Positions 17,724 to 24,791 of a stretch of 64,000 nt of DNA are shown in pieces (the first letter of the stretch is position 1; each line of letters opens with the position of its first letter). The position numbers were made by a program, and so were the translations under genes. The notes under the pieces were generated by a model. That model was not told the origin of the DNA. It saw only the letters and a program-made list of their open reading frames with translations, and made no database searches. The stretch comes from Candidatus Obscuribacterales bacterium (GTDB taxonomy: Bacteria > Cyanobacteriota > Vampirovibrionia > Obscuribacterales > Obscuribacteraceae), in the NCBI GenBank assembly GCA_020050685.1, contig JAGVKG010000058.1, positions 62,001 to 126,000 on the forward strand. The letters are read 5' to 3'.

Positions 17724-18659
17724 GTGACGGAAACTTATGCCACACCATACAGCCATGAGCCGGTCATGCTTGAGCAAGCCTTGGCCTTACTCAACATTAG
17801 GCCTGGCAAAACTTACGTAGATGCCACAGCTGGTTTTGGCGGGCATCTTTTATCAATCGCCAACCTGGCAGGACCAGAAAGCAAAATCATTGGCATCGAT
17901 CGTGACAAAAAAACGATTGCCAATTTAGCCAAGCGGGTGGGAGAGAATATCACCCTCTTCAACAATAATTTTTCCGAAATTCGCCAAGTTGCTCAGGCCT
18001 CCGGGCTCGACACCATAGATGGTGGCATACTGGCTGACTTTGGTGTTTCATCCATGCAGATAGATGATCCGGAGCGAGGCTTCAGTTTTTCTGCCGATGG
18101 CCCATTGGATATGAGAATGGATACCAGCCAAAGAGAAACTGCTGCCGATCTGGTAAATAATCTTAGTGAAGAAAAGTTGGCAGAAATAATTTTTAGGTAT
18201 GGCGAAGAAAGGTTCTCAAGGAGAATCGCCAGGACAATTGTCGCCAACCGTCCATTGTCAAGCACCGCACAATTGGCCAGCTTGGTTAGCCGAGCAGTCG
18301 GTCACTCACATGGGCAAATTCATCCGGCTACACGGACCTTTCAGGCATTACGCATTGCTGTGAATGACGAGCTTGGTTCGATTGAAAAATTTCTCCGCGA
18401 ATCTGTTGATATCTTGGCTCCCGGTGCACGTATTGCAGTGATTACCTTCCATAGTTTGGAAGATCGGCTTGTCAAGCAGACCTTTCGTGAACTTGCTGCC
18501 GAATGCCTCTGTCCTCCGCGTCAACCAATCTGCACTTGCCAAGCAAAATCTCAATTACTTGTAATCACCCGCAAACCGATTGCGGCAGATAAAAAAGAAG
18601 TGCTTGCCAATCCCCGGTCTCGAAGTGCTAAACTACGGGCTGGAGAAAAGAGGGCCTAA
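17724..18659 (+). CDS. rsmH: 16S rRNA (cytosine1402-N4)-methyltransferase RsmH
   Basis: RsmH (MraW) methylates N4 of C1402 in the ribosomal P site. The 311-residue protein starts TETYATPYSHEPVMLEQAL and has SAM motif I VDATAGFGGH. It also carries the family-specific stretches DFGVSSMQIDDPERGFSF, DGPLDMRMD and ARTFQALRIAVNDEL. Later come VITFHSLEDRLVKQTFRE and a C-terminal Cys cluster (CLCPPRQPICTC). The start is GTG at 17724. It opens the division cluster rsmH-ftsL-ftsI-murJ; mraZ is not found upstream. Confidence 0.96.
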   Translation: MTETYATPYSHEPVMLEQALALLNIRPGKTYVDATAGFGGHLLSIANLAGPESKIIGIDRDKKTIANLAKRVGENITLFNNNFSEIRQVAQASGLDTIDGGILADFGVSSMQIDDPERGFSFSADGPLDMRMDTSQRETAADLVNNLSEEKLAEIIFRYGEERFSRRIARTIVANRPLSSTAQLASLVSRAVGHSHGQIHPATRTFQALRIAVNDELGSIEKFLRESVDILAPGARIAVITFHSLEDRLVKQTFRELAAECLCPPRQPICTCQAKSQLLVITRKPIAADKKEVLANPRSRSAKLRAGEKRA

Positions 18660-18665
18660 ATATAC

Positions 18666-19157
18666 ATGCCAAGTGTAAACCTTGCCAAATCCGATCTCAG
18701 AGATGAGCCCAAAAGCAGTATGGGTTTATATCCACCAGTGTCACTGGTGCAATCTTCCGCTAGCGGAAGATATTCTGGCAAAGTCGAATTACAAGCGCTC
18801 GAATCACAAAGCGTAAAAACCAGGCACGTACCTTTGGTGGTGCGGGCCAATCGTGCTTTACGCACAGTACTGATTGGCTTGTGTGGTTTGGCTATCCTTG
18901 GTTATGGTTTGGATGTTGCCTCCTCCAACGATGTAGGCAAAATGCAAGAACAAGCCCGCCGCTTGAGCGAACAAAACACTGAGCTTTCCGCCCAGCTTTT
19001 GCGGGTAATTTCCTTTCAAGGAATTGCCGACAGCATGCATGGACGGTCCGGTCTGCGTGTGCCCGATCAAGTCATGATCGTCAAAGAAGTGCAACCCTAT
19101 CCGCTTTCTGCCTTTGAGCCGGCAAAGCATCACTTGCCAGTTCTGTCTGGCTACTAA
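18666..19157 (+). CDS. FtsL-like division protein
   Basis: The 163-residue protein has a long polar cytoplasmic tail and one membrane helix (about residues 66-84). A periplasmic coiled-coil-like stretch follows (KMQEQARRLSEQNTELSAQL, about 92-111). This layout and its place between rsmH and ftsI match FtsL, which scaffolds FtsB, FtsQ and FtsI/W at the septum. Sequence conservation in FtsL is low, so the call rests on topology and position. It begins six bases after rsmH, with GAGGG just upstream, so the two are cotranscribed. Confidence 0.7.
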   Translation: MPSVNLAKSDLRDEPKSSMGLYPPVSLVQSSASGRYSGKVELQALESQSVKTRHVPLVVRANRALRTVLIGLCGLAILGYGLDVASSNDVGKMQEQARRLSEQNTELSAQLLRVISFQGIADSMHGRSGLRVPDQVMIVKEVQPYPLSAFEPAKHHLPVLSGY

Positions 19158-19164
19158 ATAAGTA

Positions 19165-21033
19165 ATGACCGGTCCTGTCAAAGAAAATCCCAAAACAAAA
19201 CTTGCGCTTATGGGTGGACGCCAACCACGTTGGCCTCTATGGCGCTTAAGAGTTTGGCAACTGCTTTTAATCTTAGGACTGACAATTATTGTCGGCCGTC
19301 TTTATTATCTGCAAGTTTTGAAAGGCCCGGAGTTGCGAGAGCGAGCCAGCCAGCAACGCCAGCAGTCGAACTTGCTCGTGCACCGGGGAGCAATTACCGA
19401 TAGACACGGATTGCCACTGGCAATTGATACCACTCGCTACGACATATATGTACACAAGGATTTACTCAAGGTTGGACAAGAACAAGCAATTTCCACGCTG
19501 GCTCAAATCTGCCACCAAGATCCTATAAAGGTAGCCAAACAATTTGCAGCAAGTAGCTCAGTCATCACTTTGGCTCGCCATTTGAATCGCGAAGCAATTG
19601 ATGAACTGACAGCCTTAAATTGGACGGGCATCGATGTGGTGCCAAGATCATTTCGTCATTATCCGGAAGGCAAACTTGCTGCTCACGTGCTTGGCTATAC
19701 CAACTATGACGCGCACGGACAGGGCGGTGTAGAGCAAGCAGGCGAAGGTCTATTGAAAGACATTGGCAAAATTGCCAAACCAGAATTGGATGGACATGGA
19801 AGACCAATTCTTAATTCCAGTGCAGCACCAATCACGGAAATCACTCCGCCTTTAGGCAGACAAATTGAGCTTTCCGTAGACAATTATTTGCAGCATCTGG
19901 CAGAAAAAGAATTAGGTGCCATGTGCGTTCACACCCGAGCCTTGCGGGGTGCTGTGATCATTACCGATCCACTCACCGGTGAGATTCTGGCTTGGGCAAA
20001 TTATCCAGGTTACGATCCTAATCAATACTCCAAGTATCCCTATGAAGTGACCAAGAATTGGTCCATGGTTGATGTTTATCAACCCGGTTCAACCTTTAAG
20101 ATCATTACAGCTGCCTCTGCCTTGGATCTTGGCACTATCCGGGAAGATTCTACTTTTTACGATGCCGGCACCCTAAAAGTTGGCAACCGGATTTTGCACA
20201 ATCACGAACCAGGTGGGCATGGTGCACTTGATCTTTTGCACATGTTCATTCATTCCTCCAACGTTGCTGCAGCCCAAATTGGACTGACTATGACACGCGA
20301 GCAATTTTATAAAAAATTGTGGGACTTCGGCATCGGACAAGAAACAGGAATTGAGCTTGCCGGAGAGTCTTCCGGTCTTTTGCTCGATGCCAAATACTGG
20401 CGACCAATTGACCAAGCAACTACTGCTTTTGGTCAAGGTGCAATTGCCGTCACACCATTGCAGTTGGTAGCTGCTGTCGGTTCTGTTGCCAATGGTGGCA
20501 CGTGGGTGCAACCGCACATAATTAGACGCGTCTACGATCCCAAAACTAGTGTGACGGAAAAATGGACGGAAGCCAAACGCCACACCGTTTTATCACCCCA
20601 GACAGCCAGCGTGATTTCCAAACTACTTGCGGAAAGCATTGCTCAAGGCACACAAATGGCTGGCAAAGTTCCTGGTTATTCTGTTGCCGGCAAAACTGGC
20701 ACAGCCCAAAAATCCATTGCTGGTGGCCACGGTTACATACCGGGTGCAACAGTGGCATCATTTATTGGTTACTTACCTTATGATCACCCGCAACTCTTGT
20801 GTCTGGTAGTTGTTGATAGTCCGCAATCGGAAGGCCGCTGGGGAAACACTGTAGCCGGTCCGGTTTTCAATGCCATTTGTGTTGAAGCCGCGCGTTATTT
20901 AGGCATTCCGCCAGCCAGCAATTTGCAATTATCCGCCAAAGACAAGACGCAAACAGTGGCCCCTTCGGTTTTATACGCGCGCGAACTAGTCCAAGCCAAA
21001 GAAAAGTCTGAATCTGCCAATGACTCAGAATAA
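19165..21033 (+). CDS. ftsI: septal peptidoglycan transpeptidase FtsI/PBP2-3 class
   Basis: This is a class B penicillin-binding protein that cross-links septal peptidoglycan. The 622-residue protein has a membrane anchor (about 33-52, QLLLILGLTIIVGRLYYLQ) and an N-terminal dimerisation domain (from RQQSNLLVHRGAITDRHGLP). The transpeptidase domain has all three motifs: SxxK at Ser309-Lys312 (STFK), SxN at 364-366 and KTG at 510-512. Length and motifs are complete, so it should be active and beta-lactam-sensitive. ATG start seven bases after the ftsL-like stop; its end overlaps murJ by 14 bases. Confidence 0.95.
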   Translation: MTGPVKENPKTKLALMGGRQPRWPLWRLRVWQLLLILGLTIIVGRLYYLQVLKGPELRERASQQRQQSNLLVHRGAITDRHGLPLAIDTTRYDIYVHKDLLKVGQEQAISTLAQICHQDPIKVAKQFAASSSVITLARHLNREAIDELTALNWTGIDVVPRSFRHYPEGKLAAHVLGYTNYDAHGQGGVEQAGEGLLKDIGKIAKPELDGHGRPILNSSAAPITEITPPLGRQIELSVDNYLQHLAEKELGAMCVHTRALRGAVIITDPLTGEILAWANYPGYDPNQYSKYPYEVTKNWSMVDVYQPGSTFKIITAASALDLGTIREDSTFYDAGTLKVGNRILHNHEPGGHGALDLLHMFIHSSNVAAAQIGLTMTREQFYKKLWDFGIGQETGIELAGESSGLLLDAKYWRPIDQATTAFGQGAIAVTPLQLVAAVGSVANGGTWVQPHIIRRVYDPKTSVTEKWTEAKRHTVLSPQTASVISKLLAESIAQGTQMAGKVPGYSVAGKTGTAQKSIAGGHGYIPGATVASFIGYLPYDHPQLLCLVVVDSPQSEGRWGNTVAGPVFNAICVEAARYLGIPPASNLQLSAKDKTQTVAPSVLYARELVQAKEKSESANDSE

Positions 21034-22588
21034 GTCAGGTCTGGGAAAAGTATTTGGTCTGGTTGCCATTTCCACGGTAGCGTCCAAGTTCGTCGGCTTA
21101 GCACGGGACATAGTCGTTCTCTCAGCCTTTGGTACTTCTTATATTGCGGATGCCTACAATTTTGCTTATTTGCTCACCGGCAATATTTTTGTTTTGTTCG
21201 GTGGATTAGGCGGTCCTTTTCATTCATCGGCCGTGGCGATACTCGCCTCGCGCAAAAACCAGGTGAATGTCGGAGCACTGGCTTCGCAGATTCTGACAAT
21301 CACCGCTTTGGTTACCGTGATACTATCGGCGGTAGCATGGCTCTTGGCGCCAATCATTGTGCCCTTGCTCGCGCCAGCTACTGGCCACCCGATTGAATAC
21401 AAGCATGAGTTCTGGCAGCTTACCGTCACCCAGCTTCGGATTATGTTACCGCTGATCGTCATTGCTGGTTTGGTTGGCATATTCTATGGCATCGCCAACA
21501 TCTTCGACAAATATTTTTGGCCTTCGATTGCGCCAGCCGCGGCTTCGGCAGCCATTATTGTTGCTGTTTTATTTTTTCGCGATCAATTAGGACTTTGTCT
21601 GGCCTTTGGCACTCTTGTCGGTGCTGTGCTGCAGCTCGTAATTCAAATTCCACAAGTGGTGCGCTCCGGATTGAAATGGAGTTTGCCAACCAAACTTGAG
21701 CCCGGCTGTGCTTCATTTTTCACCATGCTTTGGCCGGCGGTAATTTCCACCTCCATTGGTCAACTGACAGTTTATGTTGATGCTTTCTTCACTTCTCAAT
21801 TACAAGAAGGTGCATGGACAGCGATTTTCAATGCCAATAAGTTGGTTCAACTTCCGCTGGGTGTTTTGGTCACCGCCATGATTGTGCCCATTCTCGCTCG
21901 CTTCACATTACAAGTTGCCGAGCAAAAAATTGCCGATCTGAAATTAGAGCTGCGCCGCGCCTTACGCTTCCTTTGGTTTTTAGCTCTGCCAATTAGCGCC
22001 ATTTTGCTGGCTATGCCGGGAACGATCATTTCTTTGCTTTTCGAGCGCGGGCATTTCAACGATATGTCCCGAGATCTGATGACCACAGCGCTTGTCTTTT
22101 TGATACCATCAGTTTTCTTCTATGTCGCTCGCGATCTAGTGACTCGCGTCTTCTATGCTCACCATGACACTCAAACACCTTATTTAGTCGGCATGGCCGC
22201 CATAGTCTTGAAATTCATTTTGGACTGGGCATTAATTGGCCCGTTTGGCGTTGGTGGAATAACACTTTCCACGACGTTTGTGACGATATTCAATCTCAGT
22301 TTGCTCAGCTATTTGCTCACCAAAAAAATTGGCACTCTCGAATGGCAGTCCCTGGCACAACCTGTGGCAATTATGCTTACCGCATCGGCTCTCTGCGGTG
22401 GTGCCACATATTACGTACACCAAATCATACTAGGACAATTTGTCCACCCAAATTGGCTGGCTTTATTTGCCGCCACCTCACTTGCTAGCCTCAGTGGACT
22501 GGCCGCCTATTTAGCGGTCTGCTTCGCCACTCGTTTAGATGAGCCACTCATGTTGGTCAATAGCCTAAGGGCAAAATTAGGCAAGTAA
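21020..22588 (+). CDS. murJ: lipid II flippase MurJ (MviN)
   Basis: MurJ flips lipid II across the inner membrane for peptidoglycan synthesis. The 522-residue protein is hydrophobic throughout with about 14 membrane segments. It carries the MurJ N-terminal signature (STVASKFVGLARDIVVLSAF, then ADAYNFAYLL), the RIMLPL stretch and RVFYAHHDTQTP in the second half. The ATG at 21020 lies inside the end of ftsI, implying translational coupling. The cluster stops here; no murE, mraY or murD follows. Confidence 0.95.
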   Translation: MTQNKSGLGKVFGLVAISTVASKFVGLARDIVVLSAFGTSYIADAYNFAYLLTGNIFVLFGGLGGPFHSSAVAILASRKNQVNVGALASQILTITALVTVILSAVAWLLAPIIVPLLAPATGHPIEYKHEFWQLTVTQLRIMLPLIVIAGLVGIFYGIANIFDKYFWPSIAPAAASAAIIVAVLFFRDQLGLCLAFGTLVGAVLQLVIQIPQVVRSGLKWSLPTKLEPGCASFFTMLWPAVISTSIGQLTVYVDAFFTSQLQEGAWTAIFNANKLVQLPLGVLVTAMIVPILARFTLQVAEQKIADLKLELRRALRFLWFLALPISAILLAMPGTIISLLFERGHFNDMSRDLMTTALVFLIPSVFFYVARDLVTRVFYAHHDTQTPYLVGMAAIVLKFILDWALIGPFGVGGITLSTTFVTIFNLSLLSYLLTKKIGTLEWQSLAQPVAIMLTASALCGGATYYVHQIILGQFVHPNWLALFAATSLASLSGLAAYLAVCFATRLDEPLMLVNSLRAKLGK

Positions 22589-22678
22589 GTGAAAGTTTTT
22601 GTTTTAACTATCTATTGAAAACCAGAAATATTCTGCAAATCGTTTGATGTCAAGCGTTTTGTTCATAGTCCTCCGGGT

Positions 22679-22828
22679 ATGAAAGTTGTAGGCGGGTTGC
22701 TAGAAGCGCAAACAACATTAGCGGTGGCAGCCCCAAAAAAGATTTCAGATGCAATTGCGCAAGCAGATTCTCTGGAGTGTTTTTCGCAAGCGCAAAATTT
22801 TTTGCAGGGCATGAATTACTGGGGGTAA
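22679..22828 (+). CDS. small ORF A, 49 aa, unknown
   Basis: The ORF runs from ATG to TAA and encodes MKVVGGLLEAQTTLAVAAPK and 29 more residues ending GMNYWG. It has the look of an amphipathic helical peptide with one Cys and no membrane segment. It is followed after five bases by a second ORF of exactly the same length, so the two may form a bicistronic unit. No family recognised and no strong ribosome site. An opposite-strand frame covers part of the region but looks like a shadow. Confidence 0.4.
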   Translation: MKVVGGLLEAQTTLAVAAPKKISDAIAQADSLECFSQAQNFLQGMNYWG

Positions 22829-22833
22829 CTGCC

Positions 22834-22983
22834 ATGACTAATATAAGCAAATGGTTTGATTTGTTCTTTCAGGTGATCTTTCCAAGCTCGTCAGAATGCG
22901 CTTGGGATGAATACAGAGCCGCTCGCAATTCCAAGCTTTGGAATGACGCTCCGGATGCCTCGCTGGATGTCTCGAGAATATAA
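22834..22983 (+). CDS. small ORF B, 49 aa, unknown
   Basis: It starts at the ATG five bases after small ORF A, with GGGGG about eight bases upstream inside the end of ORF A. It encodes MTNISKWFDLFFQVIFPSSS and 29 further polar residues. The first 17 residues could form a membrane-associated amphipathic helix. The frame stays open upstream to 22777, but the shorter start has the better ribosome site. Function unknown. It lies 70 bases before the hydrolase gene. Confidence 0.4.
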   Translation: MTNISKWFDLFFQVIFPSSSECAWDEYRAARNSKLWNDAPDASLDVSRI

Positions 22984-23053
22984 ACCTCCGGAACATTCAG
23001 CCAATCTGTAAGTCTATAAAGCTATACGGTCGTCCTTGACCATGAGGGTGTAC

Positions 23054-23947
23054 ATGAGAGTACGAGATGGAATGTGCTTAGCGGCAATATTCCTGACTGG
23101 ACTGATTTGGGTTTATGTCTTGATGTCGCCAAAACTAGCAGAGCCGCTTTACTATCCAGCTTTGTTCCGTCCGGCAGTTTTTCCGAGCGGCAATTGGCAG
23201 CGGACAGAAGTTTCTGGCATTGAGCGCCAAGAATGTTTCTTCAAGAACAAAAATGGAGCCGAGCTTTCCGGCTGGTTATTTTCACAACCAAATTCTTCTA
23301 GAACTATTTTGCTTAGCCATGGCAATGGTGGCAACGTTACTTCCTATCTTGATCTGGTCGAACTGCTCCTGAGCACAGGTGCCTCCGTTTTCATTTATGA
23401 CTATGAGGGTTACGGCAAGAGTACTGGTCATCCAAGCCTTTCTGGCATTTGTCGCGATGGCGTTTCTGCTTACGATTATTTGCACAAGCAAAGAGGCGTT
23501 GCCAAAGAACAAATTATTGCTTACGGTCAGTCTCTGGGAACTGGTGTTGCTTGCTTCATTGCTCGCCAAAGACAATGTGCCGGCATCGTTTTGCAATCCG
23601 GATATGCCTCACTGGCTCGGATTGGCGATGAGATGTGCCCATTGTTTAGTCTTTATCCTGGTTGGCTGCAATTTAATCAACGCTTGGATAATTTGGCATA
23701 TCTGCAAAGGCCGCATCCGCCACTTCTGCTCTTGCATGGCATGAAAGACGCAGTTATTCCGGCCAGTCATTCCGAGGACTTGTACAAGTACTCGCTTGGG
23801 CCCAAAACTTTTACCTGCTTACCGCATGCCGATCATGATCACGGTTGGAACACAGATGCCAAAATCTTCACCACGGCCCTGCATAACTTTCTCACCGAAC
23901 TTTCAAGCCATGCCCAGAAAGACCACACACCCTCAAACGAGAGCTAA
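23054..23947 (+). CDS. membrane-anchored alpha/beta hydrolase
   Basis: One N-terminal membrane segment (CLAAIFLTGLIWVYVLM) precedes an alpha/beta hydrolase domain of the BEM46/YfhR-like type. The nucleophile elbow is GQSLG with Ser160; Asp232 (HGMKDAVI) and a His in HADHDHGW (258-265) complete the triad. LLSHGNGGN supplies the oxyanion loop. The substrate is unknown; relatives are serine esterases or peptidases. I chose ATG 23054 because GAGGG lies five bases upstream; ATG 23042 and TTG 23036 are in frame upstream with no ribosome site. The gene converges on dodecin. Confidence 0.88.
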   Translation: MRVRDGMCLAAIFLTGLIWVYVLMSPKLAEPLYYPALFRPAVFPSGNWQRTEVSGIERQECFFKNKNGAELSGWLFSQPNSSRTILLSHGNGGNVTSYLDLVELLLSTGASVFIYDYEGYGKSTGHPSLSGICRDGVSAYDYLHKQRGVAKEQIIAYGQSLGTGVACFIARQRQCAGIVLQSGYASLARIGDEMCPLFSLYPGWLQFNQRLDNLAYLQRPHPPLLLLHGMKDAVIPASHSEDLYKYSLGPKTFTCLPHADHDHGWNTDAKIFTTALHNFLTELSSHAQKDHTPSNES

Positions 23948-23978
23948 GTGGAAATCCGGGCAGCCAATCGGCAAAAGA

Positions 23979-24185
23979 CTAGTCTTCCAGGCGGAAGCCA
24001 ACTTTCAGGGTGACTTGGAATTCTGCCACGTTGCCGTCTTTAATCAAGCCGCGCATTTCCACGACTTCAAACCAACCAAGGTTTCTCAATGTTTTTGCCG
24101 CACGACTGACGCCTTCTTGCGTTGCATCGGCAAAGCTTTTGGTTGATGTGCCGACAATCTCGGTAATTTTATACGTACCAGGCAT
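23979..24185 (-). CDS. dodecin
   Basis: Dodecins are ~70-residue flavin-binding proteins that form hollow dodecamers storing FMN or riboflavin. The 68-residue product matches the family along its whole length: YKITEIVGTS, ATQEGVSRAAKTLRN, WFEVVEMRG with the flavin-stacking Trp38, and VTLKVGFRLED at the end. ATG at 24185 with GAGGAG six bases upstream. It is the last gene before the leader of the giant ORF and is transcribed away from it. Confidence 0.95.
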   Translation of the reverse strand: MPGTYKITEIVGTSTKSFADATQEGVSRAAKTLRNLGWFEVVEMRGLIKDGNVAEFQVTLKVGFRLED

Positions 24186-24642
24186 GTTTGCTCCTCACTA
24201 AATTTTCTGACTAGTCTTTTCGTTGAACGCGTTTGAAGTTCTTTTTTAAATCTAACTGCCTGGAAACTAATTCTGCTAATCAAATAGCGATTGTGACAAT
24301 GAAATTTGACAATCAAACAGAAAATAATCGACACGATCATCCCTCCAATGCCCTCGCAACCGGCGTCGAAATGCAGGCGCAAATTACGTCTCGGAGTTTT
24401 TCTTTTTAAGTAATAGATATATAACAAATTGTCAAGCGCAAGCTGGGCAAACCTCTTGCGCGTTATCGGCCTCAGGAGGAAGATAGAGTTAGCTAACACG
24501 GGGGATAAGGTCAATTTGCTAGTTGGAGCTTTAGGAAGCAAAGCAAATATTTGACCAGGTGGGTTAGTTATAACGGTATCGACGTTCGGGTTAGATTTCG
24601 CTTTTAGCAGCGCATCAGCGCACAAAGAACGCAAAACAAAGC

Positions 24643-24666
24643 AACAACTAGTTCTCACTAGTTGTT
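24643..24666 (+). repeat. perfect hairpin 1 in the giant-gene leader
   Basis: AACAACTAGT (24643-24652), loop TCTC, ACTAGTTGTT (24657-24666): a perfect 10-bp inverted repeat 126 bases upstream of the start codon. It lacks a T-run, so it is not a classic terminator; it may be a protein-binding site or RNA stem. Confidence 0.75.
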
Positions 24667-24716
24667 AGCATCAGTCGTAGGGGAGACGATAAATCTCAAT
24701 TGAATTGGTCATGAAG

Positions 24717-24740
24717 GCCGACAGATGCCCATCTGTCGGC
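24717..24740 (+). promoter_or_regulatory. perfect hairpin 2 in the giant-gene leader
   Basis: GCCGACAGAT (24717-24726), loop GCCC, ATCTGTCGGC (24731-24740): a GC-rich perfect 10-bp stem 52 bases upstream of the start codon. There is no T-run. If transcribed it would be a stable 5'-UTR stem-loop that could affect mRNA stability or translation. Confidence 0.75.
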
Positions 24741-24779
24741 TCAGGCGATATTGGCTATTTTATCGGCGGTCCTAGTTTC

Positions 24780-24785
24780 GGGGAC
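24780..24785 (+). promoter_or_regulatory. ribosome binding site of the giant ORF
   Basis: GGGGAC ends about seven bases before the ATG at 24792. It decides between this start and an in-frame ATG at 24711, which has no such site and would place hairpin 2 inside the coding region ahead of the signal peptide. Confidence 0.7.
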
Positions 24786-24791
24786 AGAATT

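Larger units (their letters stand above)
24186..24791. other. 606-base non-coding leader between dodecin and the giant ORF
   Basis: It must hold the dodecin promoter on the minus strand and the promoter and untranslated leader of the giant gene. I see no convincing plus-strand -35/-10 pair. The obvious structures are two perfect 10-bp hairpins with four-base loops near the 3' end (24643-24666 and 24717-24740). A frame on the opposite strand (24658-24086) covers most of the stretch and runs into dodecin; I judge it a shadow. Confidence 0.6.

Noticed and set aside
24086-24658. 190-codon minus-strand frame over the giant-gene leader and dodecin
   Set aside because: It overlaps the well-supported dodecin gene in another frame, has a Cys/Arg/Leu-rich composition with no family resemblance, and spans the hairpin region.
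24711-24791. Upstream in-frame ATG at 24711 as start of the giant protein
   Set aside because: It lacks a ribosome site, would put a 27-residue polar stretch ahead of the signal peptide and would bury hairpin 2 in coding sequence.
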